Made by a program: the position numbers and the translations under genes. From NCBI GenBank assembly GCA_002429165.1, contig DIYV01000144.1, positions 1-8,668 of the forward strand: 8,668 nt of DNA, given 5' to 3'. This stretch comes from Gallionella sp. UBA6045 (GTDB lineage: Bacteria; Pseudomonadota; Gammaproteobacteria; Burkholderiales; Gallionellaceae). A model generated the notes under the pieces. The model did not search any database and was not told the origin of the DNA. It saw only the letters and a program-made list of their open reading frames with translations. Of this stretch, positions 1 through 6,236 are shown piece by piece. How positions within the stretch are numbered: the first letter of the stretch is position 1; each line of letters opens with the position of its first letter.

Positions 1-804
1 CTGATGGACCAGCTGATGCCCGGAGCGGACAAGGATCTGGTCAAGCCGCTGCACAAGCGCATCGAAAAGCGTTACGAGGCAATCTACCTGAAAACCAGGG
101 TCAGCAAGATCGAAGCGCAGAAGACAGGCCTGAAAGTCACCTTCGAAGGCGAGCAAGCGCCCGAGCCGCAAGTGTATGACCGTGTATTGATGGCCGTCGG
201 CCGGCGTCCCAACGGTCGCGACATCGGTGCGGATGCTGCCGGTGTGACCGTCAACGAGCGCGGCTTCATTCCGGTGAACATCCAGATGCGCACCAACGTC
301 CCGCACATCTATGCGATCGGCGACATCGTCGGCGACCCGATGCTGGCGCACAAGGCAACACATGAAGGCAAGGTGGCCGCCGAAGTCATCGCCGGACACC
401 ATGCCGCATTCGAACCCATGACTATTCCTTCCGTCGCATACACCGACCCCGAGATCGCGTGGATGGGGCTGACGGAAACGCAAGCCAAAGCGCAGGGCAT
501 AGCCTACGAAAAAGCCGGCTTCCCATGGGCTGCCTCGGGACGCGCGCTGTCCATCGGCCGCGAAGAAGGCTCGACCAAACTGCTGCTCGACCCGTCCACA
601 CGCCGCATTCTCGGTGCGGGTATCGTCGGGGTGAATGCCGGCGAACTGATTGCCGAAGCGGTGCTCGCGCTGGAGATGGGTGCGGACATGGAAGATATCG
701 GCCTGACCATACATCCGCACCCGACCCTGTCCGAAACACTGGGCTTTGCTGCGGAAATGGCGGAAGGGACCATCACCGACCTGATCGCACCGCGCAAAAA
801 ATAA
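1..804 (+). CDS. lpdA: Dihydrolipoyl dehydrogenase (E3), C-terminal part, 5' end outside window
   Basis: FAD- and NAD-dependent flavoprotein that reoxidises the dihydrolipoyl groups of 2-oxoacid dehydrogenase complexes in the cytosol. Only the last ~267 residues are present; the frame is open to base 1, so the true start lies upstream. Counting from the Met at base 4, the end of the NAD domain (AVGRRPNG, 64-71), the FAD-contacting segment HIYAIGD (101-107), the interface-domain entry VAYTDPEIAWMG (144-155) and the catalytic dyad motif HPHPTLSE (237-244, His and Glu of the active site) are all visible. The redox-active CxxxxC pair would lie in the missing N-terminal half. The HPHPTLSE tail separates it from glutathione or mercuric reductases. 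The stop overlaps the next start by one base (TAATG), so the two are probably co-transcribed. The choice of the pyruvate-complex paralogue is from overall resemblance; the upstream neighbours that would prove it are not in the window. Confidence 0.95.
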   Translation: MMDQLMPGADKDLVKPLHKRIEKRYEAIYLKTRVSKIEAQKTGLKVTFEGEQAPEPQVYDRVLMAVGRRPNGRDIGADAAGVTVNERGFIPVNIQMRTNVPHIYAIGDIVGDPMLAHKATHEGKVAAEVIAGHHAAFEPMTIPSVAYTDPEIAWMGLTETQAKAQGIAYEKAGFPWAASGRALSIGREEGSTKLLLDPSTRRILGAGIVGVNAGELIAEAVLALEMGADMEDIGLTIHPHPTLSETLGFAAEMAEGTITDLIAPRKK

Positions 805-1562
805 TGCGTCGCAGTTTGATTTTTGTTTTTCTGGTGTTGAGCGCGCCAGCCAGCGCGCTCGACCTTGATGGGTTCAAGACAAAACTCAACGAGCTGTCCA
901 AACCAGCCGCATCGAATCCTGCCGCGCCCGCACACTCCGGACTCGCGCAGTTCAGCACGCAAGACCAGATTGAAAGCCTCAGGCAGGCTCTCACTCAGGG
1001 TGCGGAAACTTCGGTGTCCACTCTCGCCAGGAAGGACGGCTTCCTCGGCAACAGCAAGGTGCGCATTCCGCTGCCGGACAGCCTGCAAAAAGCCGACAGG
1101 ACCCTGCGCAGGTTCGGCATGGGCAAATATTCGGACGAGCTGATCACCTCGATGAACCGTGCCGCCGAAGCCGCCGTGCCGGAAGCGAAAACACTGCTGG
1201 TCGGCGCAATCAAGAAAATGACCGTGTCGGATGCGAAGGGCATACTCACCGGCAGCGACGATGCCGCCACGAAATACTTTCGCAAAAATACCGAATCCGC
1301 TCTGGCCGCCAGATTCAAGCCCATCGTGGGCAAGGCAATGAAAAAAGTCAAACTTGCCGGGAAATACGACCGGTTCGCGGGCAAAGGTGCGGAATTCGGA
1401 TTGGTGGACAAACGCGATGCCAATCTGGAGGACTACATCACGCGCAAGGCGATGAACGGCCTGTTTCTGGTGATTGCTGAACAGGAGAAAGCGATTCGCG
1501 ACCACCCGTTGCAAGCGACAGGTGATCTGGCGAAAAAGATCTTCGCGGCAATCAGGCAATAG
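804..1562 (+). CDS. DUF4197 family exported protein
   Basis: A 252-residue protein of the DUF4197 family, whose function is unknown. The ATG at 804 shares its A with the lpd stop codon, and from this start the protein opens with a good Sec signal peptide: basic MRR, hydrophobic core, and an A-S-A cleavage site at 16-18. The open frame extends further upstream, but that part only shadows lpd. Mature-region blocks typical of the family are KDGFLGN (77-83), IPLPDSL (88-94), the helix MNRAAEAAVPEAK (117-129), DAKGIL (143-148) and KAMNGLF near 215-221. It is predicted to be soluble, helical and periplasmic, with no further membrane segment. The length matches the family. It is translationally coupled to lpd by the one-base overlap, although the two products act in different compartments, so the link may be only operonic. 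A 353-aa frame on the opposite strand is a composition shadow. Confidence 0.93.
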   Translation: MRRSLIFVFLVLSAPASALDLDGFKTKLNELSKPAASNPAAPAHSGLAQFSTQDQIESLRQALTQGAETSVSTLARKDGFLGNSKVRIPLPDSLQKADRTLRRFGMGKYSDELITSMNRAAEAAVPEAKTLLVGAIKKMTVSDAKGILTGSDDAATKYFRKNTESALAARFKPIVGKAMKKVKLAGKYDRFAGKGAEFGLVDKRDANLEDYITRKAMNGLFLVIAEQEKAIRDHPLQATGDLAKKIFAAIRQ

Positions 1563-1588
1563 CACAGCTTGCCGGGCTCGACTTCAGC

Positions 1589-1999
1589 ATGAGTGACACC
1601 GTCGGTATTCTGTCACTCTTCATCAGCAGCTTCCTCGCCGCGACGTTGCTCCCCGGCGGCTCCGAAGCCGCACTGTTCGCGGTGCTCAAAGCCTATCCGG
1701 AAACGCTGTGGTACGCGCTGGTCATCGCTTCCATCGGCAACACTCTGGGGGGCATGGTGACCTTCGGCATGGGCTGGCTTCTGCCACAGACTGAACAACT
1801 CAAGCACGTCGAAAACCTGCGTAGATATGGCACACCGGCACTGCTGCTGGCATGGGTGCCATTGATTGGCGATGCACTTTGTCTCGCTGCCGGCTGGCTG
1901 CGGCTCAACCCGTGGCAAGCGGCGCTGTTCATGGCGACCGGCAAGTTCGCGCGTTACGGTTTGATTGCGCTGGCCATGTCATACCCATTGAGCAAGTAA
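1589..1999 (+). CDS. YqaA-like small membrane protein (DedA/VTT-related)
   Basis: A 136-residue inner-membrane protein resembling YqaA, a short relative of the DedA/VTT (SNARE-associated) proteins, some of which move or scramble lipids; YqaA itself has no defined role. Visible parts are the N-terminal re-entrant/helical segment ending in LPGGSE (21-26, the family's LP..SE signature), a membrane segment around 42-64 with NTLGG (51-55), a second around 83-102 containing PLIGDALCLAAGWLRL (91-106), and a third around 111-130. The length is close to E. coli YqaA. It starts 26 bases after the DUF4197 stop with no obvious Shine-Dalgarno sequence, which suggests translation as part of the upstream operon. 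No in-frame earlier start is convincing. Confidence 0.85.
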   Translation: MSDTVGILSLFISSFLAATLLPGGSEAALFAVLKAYPETLWYALVIASIGNTLGGMVTFGMGWLLPQTEQLKHVENLRRYGTPALLLAWVPLIGDALCLAAGWLRLNPWQAALFMATGKFARYGLIALAMSYPLSK

Positions 2000-2016
2000 C
2001 GCGATAACAGTATAGT
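1988..2016 (+). promoter_or_regulatory. Candidate sigma70 promoter before the secretion ATPase gene
   Basis: TTGAGC (1988-1993) and TATAGT (2011-2016) are separated by exactly 17 bases, 27 bases before the ATG at 2043. Four or five of six bases fit each consensus hexamer. It overlaps the end of the upstream gene. If real, the ATPase gene has its own promoter; this is a pattern match only. Confidence 0.4.
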
Positions 2017-2042
2017 CTGGCGAATCGATCGGGGAGTTAAAC

Positions 2043-3821
2043 ATGGAGCAGTTGGCTACGCATGAACACAAACTGACCTTGCCCGAGCTTCTTGGCATGC
2101 TGGTTGCGGACGGCCTGATCAGCCAGGCTGTCGCCGATGCATTGATTGCGGAACGCCGGGGTCAACGCCAGAACGTACACCCGCTCAAGGTCATCGCCGG
2201 GCAAAACTGGAAATCTCTGCTGCCCCCGCACAAGGCACTGAATCAGGATGCGCTGACCGAATGGCTGGCCGGACGCGTCGGCCTCGAATATTTCCACATC
2301 GATCCGCTGAAGATCGACTTTTCGATTGTCACCGACATCATGTCGAACGACTATGCCACGCGCTTCGGCATCCTGCCGGTGCAGGTGACGCCGAACGAGG
2401 TGGTGATCGCCACCGCCGAACCGTTCTTGCGCGACTGGGAAAAAGTGCTCAAGCACACACTGCGCAAGGACATCCGCCGCGTCGTCGCGACACCGGAAGA
2501 CATCAGCCGATACCTGGTCGAGTTCTACAATCTGGCGCGCTCGGTGAAGAATGCGGCGCAGACCAAGCGCCAGGATAAATCAGGACAAGCCTCGTTCGAA
2601 CAGTTGGTGGAGATGGGCAAGTCCAAGCAGCAGTTCGACGCCAACGACCAGCATATCGTCACGATCGTCGACTGGCTGTGGCAGTACGCTTTCGAACAGC
2701 GCGCCTCGGACATTCACATCGAGCCCAGGCGCGATATCGGGTTCGTGCGCTTCCGCATCGATGGCGTGCTTCATCAGGTATACCAGATCCCGATGTCGGT
2801 GATGACCGCGATGACCAGCCGCATCAAGCTGCTGGGGCGCATGGATGTGATCGAGAAGCGCCGCCCGCAGGATGGCCGCATCAAGACGCGCACCGCCGAC
2901 GGGCAGGAAATCGAGTTGCGCCTGTCCACGCTGCCGACCGCATTCGGCGAGAAACTGGTGATGCGTATTTTCGACCCGGAAGTGCTGGTGCGAGATTTTG
3001 CCGAACTCGGTTTCTCCGACGAGGATCTGGCCCGCTGGAAAACGATGACATCGCAGCCGAACGGCATCATCCTGGTCACCGGCCCGACCGGTTCTGGCAA
3101 GACCACCACGCTGTATTCCACGCTCAAACATCTGGCCACGCCCGAGGTCAACGTCTGCACCATCGAAGACCCGATCGAAATGGTCGAACCGGCGTTCAAC
3201 CAAATGCAGGTGCAGCATGGCATCGACCTCAATTTCGTCGACGGACTGAGGGCGCTGATGCGCCAGGATCCGGACATCATCATGGTCGGCGAGATCCGCG
3301 ACCTGGAAACCGCCGACATGGCGATCCAGGCCGCGCTGACCGGCCACCTCGTGCTGTCCACGCTGCACACCAACGACGCACCCTCGGCCATTACCCGGCT
3401 GCTCGATCTCGGCGTCGCGCCTTTCATGATCAATGCCACGATACTTGGCATCATGGCGCAACGGCTGGTGCGCACGCTGTGCCCGCATTGCAAGCGGCCA
3501 ATGCCGGTACGCGCCGACGAAAATGAGCAATGGGACAGTCTGGTTGCGCCGTGGAAAACCGGCCGGCCGGCACAGTTTCAACATCAGGTCGGCTGTCTCG
3601 AATGCCGCATGACAGGTTACTCGGGCCGTATCGGCATTTATGAAATCCTGCTGATGTCACCCGAACTGCGCAAGCTTGTCACCCCGACTACCGATATCGC
3701 GCGCGTTCGCGAAGTGGCCTGCCGGGAAGGCATGAAACCGCTGCGGATTTCAGGTGCCATGAAGGTCGCGGCAGGAACCACGACGCTTGACGAAATCATC
3801 AAAGTTGCACCGCCGAACTAG
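2043..3821 (+). CDS. GspE/PulE/PilB-family secretion or pilus assembly ATPase
   Basis: Cytosolic hexameric ATPase that powers type II secretion or type IV pilus extension from the inner-membrane base. The 592-residue length is normal for the family. Domain order: N-terminal MshEN/T2SSE_N-type region (~10-165), then the N2 domain starting near 200 with RRPQDGR (273-279), then the RecA-like core with Walker A GPTGSGKTT (347-355), Asp box IEDPIE (374-379), Walker B DPDIIMVGEIRD (409-420) and His box HLVLSTLHTND (435-445). The zinc-binding tetracysteine C480-x2-C483...C518-x2-C521 is intact, which fits the GspE/PilB branch rather than PilT. All catalytic residues look intact. A clear Shine-Dalgarno GGGGAG (2031-2036) sits six bases before the ATG. 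No pilC/gspF or other machinery gene follows; the accessory island begins right after its stop. Whether it is a PilB, GspE or MshE equivalent cannot be settled here, so no symbol is given. Confidence 0.95.
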   Translation: MEQLATHEHKLTLPELLGMLVADGLISQAVADALIAERRGQRQNVHPLKVIAGQNWKSLLPPHKALNQDALTEWLAGRVGLEYFHIDPLKIDFSIVTDIMSNDYATRFGILPVQVTPNEVVIATAEPFLRDWEKVLKHTLRKDIRRVVATPEDISRYLVEFYNLARSVKNAAQTKRQDKSGQASFEQLVEMGKSKQQFDANDQHIVTIVDWLWQYAFEQRASDIHIEPRRDIGFVRFRIDGVLHQVYQIPMSVMTAMTSRIKLLGRMDVIEKRRPQDGRIKTRTADGQEIELRLSTLPTAFGEKLVMRIFDPEVLVRDFAELGFSDEDLARWKTMTSQPNGIILVTGPTGSGKTTTLYSTLKHLATPEVNVCTIEDPIEMVEPAFNQMQVQHGIDLNFVDGLRALMRQDPDIIMVGEIRDLETADMAIQAALTGHLVLSTLHTNDAPSAITRLLDLGVAPFMINATILGIMAQRLVRTLCPHCKRPMPVRADENEQWDSLVAPWKTGRPAQFQHQVGCLECRMTGYSGRIGIYEILLMSPELRKLVTPTTDIARVREVACREGMKPLRISGAMKVAAGTTTLDEIIKVAPPN

Positions 3822-3829
3822 TTCCGGCG
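3811..3829 (+). terminator. Hairpin over the ATPase stop codon, weak terminator candidate
   Basis: GAACTAGTTC is a perfect 10-base palindrome containing the TAG stop. It is extended outward by CGCC/GGCG with one bulged C, and is followed by a modestly T-rich run (GTTTGATTCT). It may end the backbone operon, but the T-tract is poor. Confidence 0.3.
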
Positions 3830-4130
3830 CGTTTGATTCTGCCGTCCGTTGCGCGCAGTGCTATTCTCGATGGCCTTAAATATCGCCCGCCATTGTCTAC
3901 AAACCCAAGGGGGCGGGCGTTCGAATCGCTCCGGGCGCCGCAAAGCGGAATTTGACGAAGGGCGGGAATGTGCCACAAGCGGTCGTACATCTTAATTGAC
4001 CAATGGGGTTGATTTCTTTTTCTTTTATATCGACCACACGCCAAAACAATTCGACTCCGGTACCTTTCCATATTGTTGTATTCATGGGAAGCGTTATTGG
4101 TTTTTCGTCAATAACCCCTCTTCAATCTGG
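3822..4130. other. Intergenic junction between backbone and AT-rich island
   Basis: No convincing gene is seen here. The stretch begins GC-rich, like the backbone. It holds a 7-bp inverted repeat GCCCGCC/GGCGGGC (3885-3891 and 3912-3918), then the tRNA-3'-like segment, and then turns AT-rich from about 3990, with a pyrimidine run near 4010-4030. Two open frames on the opposite strand cross it, but they read through the tRNA-like segment and give the SNARP/AIRTP-type peptides known as false ORFs antisense to tRNA T-arms. Confidence 0.6.
3915..3942 (+). tRNA. Partial tRNA-like 3' end, candidate attachment-site remnant
   Basis: A canonical T-arm can be folded: GGGCG (3915-3919), loop TTCGAAT (3920-3926), CGCTC (3927-3931), with all five pairs formed (one G-T). 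It is followed by a seven-base strand CGGGCGC (3932-3938) of the kind found as the 3' acceptor strand of Arg-type tRNAs. After that comes CGCA in place of the expected discriminator base plus CCA. No matching 5' acceptor strand, D-arm or anticodon stem can be found in the preceding 90 bases, so this is not an intact tRNA gene. A lone tRNA 3' end at the edge of an AT-rich accessory block is what integration of a mobile element leaves. The attachment-site role is inference; no second copy occurs in this window. Confidence 0.4.
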
Positions 4131-4355
4131 CTAATCAGACGGTTCAAGATCAATAAACACATGCTTTTCAGAAATGAGAGATTTTCCCAACTTGCAATAT
4201 AGATTTCCATCATCGTCACGACGAATCAAAGCTTCAGCTTCACAGATATGCGTCAAGGTAAAAATTCTAACCTTGTCATTGTTCTCCGAACAAAAAACGA
4301 CGGGCAAATTGTCATCAAACATTGCAATTTTTTGGCGCAATTCTCGGATGTTCAT
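4131..4355 (-). CDS. Small hypothetical protein of island/phage type (74 aa)
   Basis: A 74-residue acidic soluble protein. The N-terminal part, MNIRELRQKIAMFDDNLPVVF, predicts one helix leading into a strand. It follows a layout common in small phage and island hypotheticals: an N-terminal ELxxKL-like helix, then D/N-LPVV, then a short beta-rich body. No catalytic motif is seen. The ATG at 4355 has a good Shine-Dalgarno GGAG seven bases upstream. It also overlaps, as ATGA, the stop of a 10-codon leader ORF that has an even stronger site. It is divergent from the winged-helix gene at 4517, with about 160 bases between them. Function unknown; that it is a real gene is fairly secure from its start signals and frame quality. 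Confidence 0.7.
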   Translation of the reverse strand: MNIRELRQKIAMFDDNLPVVFCSENNDKVRIFTLTHICEAEALIRRDDDGNLYCKLGKSLISEKHVFIDLEPSD

Positions 4356-4384
4356 AGACTAACTCCAGTCAACTTGAAAGTCAT
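4352..4384 (-). CDS. Ten-codon leader ORF coupled to the 74-aa gene
   Basis: ATG at 4384 encodes the peptide MTFKLTGVSL and stops in a TGA that overlaps the next gene's ATG (ATGA). A perfect Shine-Dalgarno AGGAGG (plus-strand 4391-4396) sits six bases before this ATG, stronger than that of the downstream gene. The arrangement suggests translational coupling or a leader peptide. It has no attenuator-like codon run. Proof of expression is lacking, and such an ORF could arise by chance. Confidence 0.4.
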   Translation of the reverse strand: MTFKLTGVSL

Positions 4385-4405
4385 GGCTTGCCTCCTGGTC
4401 GATAA

Positions 4406-4430
4406 GATATCACGCCCTGTACTTGATATC
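4406..4430. promoter_or_regulatory. Inverted repeat, operator candidate 1 in the divergent region
   Basis: A perfect 7-bp inverted repeat GATATCA / TGATATC (4406-4412 and 4424-4430) with an 11-base spacer, so the arm centres are 18 bp apart. It lies just upstream of the leader ORF on the minus strand and within the shared region of the divergent pair, where the neighbouring winged-helix protein would be expected to bind. The binding is inferred. Confidence 0.4.
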
Positions 4431-4462
4431 AGAGCTTCAGCCCCAACCTTACAAAATCTCCA

Positions 4463-4495
4463 CGTTATATGTCGCCATTAATTTTGGTTATAACG
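4463..4495. promoter_or_regulatory. Inverted repeat, operator candidate 2 in the divergent region
   Basis: A perfect 7-bp inverted repeat CGTTATA / TATAACG (4463-4469 and 4489-4495) with a 19-base spacer. The right arm overlaps a -10-like TATAAC 22 bases before the winged-helix start at 4517, so a protein bound here could control that gene. The sequence differs from operator candidate 1. Confidence 0.35.
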
Positions 4496-4516
4496 AGAAT
4501 TTATCAAGGAAAATGA

Positions 4517-4768
4517 ATGAACGAAATCCTGAAATACTTAAAGAAACATGGCGAGAAACTGGATGCAGAAATCGCTGAAGGTGCTCATCTCTCACTTTCA
4601 AAGACACGCCTCTACTTGGCTGAGCTTGCTGCTAAAAACGAGGTCGTGTTGTGTGACTCGATCAGGTTTGAGAAGGGTAAGAAAATCGAGGGAATACTAT
4701 GCCGAGTGGCTGGTTTCACTCCACCAGCTGCGCCGGGTAGAAAGGCGAAGGGATCTGCAATTAATTGA
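4517..4768 (+). CDS. Small winged-helix DNA-binding protein (83 aa)
   Basis: Probable transcriptional regulator of an accessory element. Residues 1-12 form a basic helix (MNEILKYLKKHG). Residues 14-36 read as a helix-turn-helix: LDAEIAEGAHLSLSKTR, then LYLAELAAK. Residues 43-63 form a likely beta wing (VVLCDSIRFEKGKKIEGILCR). A short basic Pro/Ala tail follows. The pattern fits one-domain winged helices of the FaeA/ArsR-like type; no metal-sensing cysteine motif is evident (only C46 and C62). The ATG at 4517 is preferred over the out-of-frame ATG at 4513; AAGGA (4506-4510) lies six bases upstream. The gene is divergent from the 74-aa gene, and two perfect inverted repeats occupy the gap, which suggests autoregulation of the pair. 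The exact family was not confirmed. Confidence 0.7.
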   Translation: MNEILKYLKKHGEKLDAEIAEGAHLSLSKTRLYLAELAAKNEVVLCDSIRFEKGKKIEGILCRVAGFTPPAAPGRKAKGSAIN

Positions 4769-4800
4769 TCGGTGATCTGCCGATGTAGGGTTTCAAGCAC

Positions 4801-4822
4801 GGCAGGAGAAATTTTCTCTGCC
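4801..4822. terminator. Hairpin downstream of the winged-helix gene
   Basis: GGCAGGAGAAA pairs with TTTCTCTGCC, giving about ten base pairs with one bulged G and a very small loop, 33 bases after the stop of the winged-helix gene. The T-run is inside the arm rather than after it, so it is at best a weak or bidirectional terminator. Confidence 0.3.
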
Positions 4823-4984
4823 AGAAAGCAGTACTTCGCCGAGTTCTGTTTACGACACGTATCGGACAGACAGCCCTGTAATTTCTCTTCCCCAAAACAG
4901 ACTCTCGTTGATTTCACATGAGTACCCGAAGGTGACGTCACACCTTAGCACAAGCGAACACTATTTAGAGCCTGACACCTTGAG

Positions 4985-5083
4985 CTACTCTACATTAGAA
5001 TCAGAAGGCCGCTTGATTCGGATAATTAAACATAATTTAAATCCTATCATTCGAATAAGTAAGATCAGACTTAGCTTGGGCAT
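4985..5083 (-). CDS. Candidate small hydrophobic, basic peptide (32 aa)
   Basis: ATG at 5083 with GGAGG (plus-strand 5089-5093) five bases upstream. The peptide starts MPKLSLILLIRMIGFK and continues with CLIIRIK before a polar tail. It is hydrophobic with regularly placed Arg/Lys, the style of small membrane-active peptides. It lies downstream of the 285-aa gene on the same strand. It is too short for composition to decide, and a second short frame overlaps it. Treat as a possibility, not a call. Confidence 0.22.
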   Translation of the reverse strand: MPKLSLILLIRMIGFKLCLIIRIKRPSDSNVE

Positions 5084-5160
5084 TTAAACCTCCAAAAGGA
5101 ATATTGCCTGCATTCTGAGCCATGAATTGATATTGGATGGGATACACTCGATAGAAGAAC

Positions 5161-6018
5161 TTACTCCCTATGGCCGTATACAAGCTTCAACAAATCAGTA
5201 TCCAATGTCGCAACCGGATCACCGCATAAAACTTTCCAGCCGCCATTTATCATCTGTTCGACCGCCTGCAATGCTGTTTTTACCTGTTTCTTGTCTTCAT
5301 CTTGGGCAGGTTCATTTCCCCTTGTGGGCATATCATTTTCACGCCACAAAGGTGCGAGGAACTTCGCGATTTGATATTGGCTGAAACCTTCTTGTTTCAA
5401 GTCCCAAGAGGCCAAGCCTCGCGACCACTGTAAAACAGTCTGTCTTTTTAGCTTCTTTGGGATGAATTCGCCTCCAAATCGCGACTGTTGTGTATCAATA
5501 ATTATTGCAATTTCTTCGAGGATATCTTTTTTAGGCATCGCAATATTGATTGCTAGCTCAATGGTTCGCTCACTTAATACACGGCGAGTTTTGTCATACT
5601 CTTCAAAAGATTCTTTGTCTGTAAAAATGTAATGACCATTAATTCCGTCCTTTGAAACAGTTGTGATAACCATTCCTGTCTTGAACTCACCACTCTTTTG
5701 TCGTCTTTGATATTCATCCTCTAAAATAAACTCTGCATCTCTGGCAAACCACTCGTTACGACGTTCTAAATACTCGTGATTTCTATGCCCTTTCATTCCA
5801 TGGAAAAGTACTCCTTTTCGCCAAAAAAGCCTTGGAATACGCTCAAGCCAATCCCCATCAACGCTTTGGGAATAACCAATTTCTTTTAAATCGATGCCAG
5901 CATCTTTATCCCGAACGGCAAATAGATAAGCCCATTTAGAATTGTCGAGCCGATGAGATAGTTGCTCATAATCTTTCCAATCAAACCAGTCGGGGAGTTG
6001 TTTGGAGTTAGAGCTCAT
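5161..6018 (-). CDS. DUF6499/DUF2285-like island protein, probable regulator (285 aa)
   Basis: No confident family. The N-terminus has a Trp/Asp-rich segment (PDWFDW at 9-14, then YEQLSHRLDNSKWAY at 17-31) that resembles the PDW...Y...LDRS.WAWEFL pattern of DUF6499. The C-terminal third (about 188-262) has RGLASWDLKQEGFSQYQIA at 200-218, a helix-turn-helix-like block similar to the AYDARLAGASYREIA motif of DUF2285. It closes with QAVEQMINGGWKVL (251-264), where DUF2285 proteins have a L..M..GY..LL helix. DUF6499-DUF2285 proteins include excision activators of integrative elements (FseA of Mesorhizobium is the studied case). The middle (30-180) is charged and unassigned. The start at 6018 has no Shine-Dalgarno (the upstream sequence is pyrimidine-rich) but overlaps the stop of the preceding ORF as ATGA, pointing to coupling. 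Codon use is AT-richer than the backbone. Confidence 0.65.
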   Translation of the reverse strand: MSSNSKQLPDWFDWKDYEQLSHRLDNSKWAYLFAVRDKDAGIDLKEIGYSQSVDGDWLERIPRLFWRKGVLFHGMKGHRNHEYLERRNEWFARDAEFILEDEYQRRQKSGEFKTGMVITTVSKDGINGHYIFTDKESFEEYDKTRRVLSERTIELAINIAMPKKDILEEIAIIIDTQQSRFGGEFIPKKLKRQTVLQWSRGLASWDLKQEGFSQYQIAKFLAPLWRENDMPTRGNEPAQDEDKKQVKTALQAVEQMINGGWKVLCGDPVATLDTDLLKLVYGHRE

Positions 6019-6236
6019 AAATCAACGGGGGGAGGAGTACAGTTAAAGTGAGCGGATGTACCTGACTCGTAGTTAATTTGACTAGGCTCAATATATTCTT
6101 CGCAGCCACCACAACCCTGCCAGCGATCCAAAATGTACCCAGCAGCAACGCAATCTGGTTCAAACATTTTCCTATCATGTTTCCCCCAACATTCACTACC
6201 GCAAAGCTGCTGCCCGCAAACGTCTGAAACTGGCAC
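6015..6236 (-). CDS. Cys-rich small protein coupled to the 285-aa gene
   Basis: A 73-residue frame with seven cysteines (7, 12, 16, 29, 42, 45, 66), including CGGC at 42-45 and C-x4-C-x3-C at 7-16; a metal-binding fold is possible. The codons are strongly RNY-like in this frame, supporting real coding. The TGA overlaps the ATG of the 285-aa gene (ATGA). The only start in frame is GTG at 6236, which has no ribosome site. The open frame continues seven codons further back, with another Cys, to a TGA. The protein may therefore be 5'-truncated by the mosaic sequence upstream. A 62-aa hydrophobic frame over the same bases (6008-6196) has weaker codon character. Function not recognised. Confidence 0.5.
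   Translation of the reverse strand: MPVSDVCGQQLCGSECWGKHDRKMFEPDCVAAGYILDRWQGCGGCEEYIEPSQINYESGTSAHFNCTPPPVDL

Larger units (their letters stand above)
4769..5160. other. Intergenic stretch between the regulator and the convergent island pair
   Basis: AT-rich and mostly without features. It contains a hairpin just after the regulator gene (4801-4822), an inverted repeat AAGGTG/CACCTT around the palindrome GTGACGTCAC (4929-4946), a small AT-rich repeat AATTA-AACA-TAATT near 5023-5036, and a candidate 32-aa ORF on the minus strand. A 109-aa minus frame covering 4612-4941 starts with GTG, lacks a ribosome site and overlaps the regulator gene; it is not accepted. Confidence 0.5.

Noticed and set aside
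504..1565. 353-aa open frame on the minus strand opposite lpd and the DUF4197 gene
   Set aside because: Antisense shadow in GC-rich coding DNA; the plus-strand frames carry clear family motifs and coupled starts.
2580..3584. 334-aa minus frame and a 282-aa plus frame (2678-3526) inside the ATPase gene
   Set aside because: Both overlap the Walker-motif-bearing frame and have low-complexity, Arg/His-rich translations typical of shadows.
3850..3942. A complete tRNA gene
   Set aside because: Only the T-arm and 3' acceptor strand fold; no 5' acceptor partner, D-arm or paired anticodon stem could be found, and the CCA is missing.
3799..4085. Minus-strand 62- and 90-codon frames after the ATPase gene
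   Set aside because: They read antisense through the tRNA-like T-arm, giving AIRTP/SNARP peptides known as false genes; no ribosome site.
4612..4941. 109-aa minus frame with several cysteines
   Set aside because: GTG start without ribosome site, overlap with the winged-helix gene, and no recognisable pattern.
6008..6196. 62-aa hydrophobic minus frame overlapping the Cys-rich ORF
   Set aside because: The Cys-rich frame has better codon structure and the ATGA coupling; the hydrophobic frame runs into the next gene out of phase.
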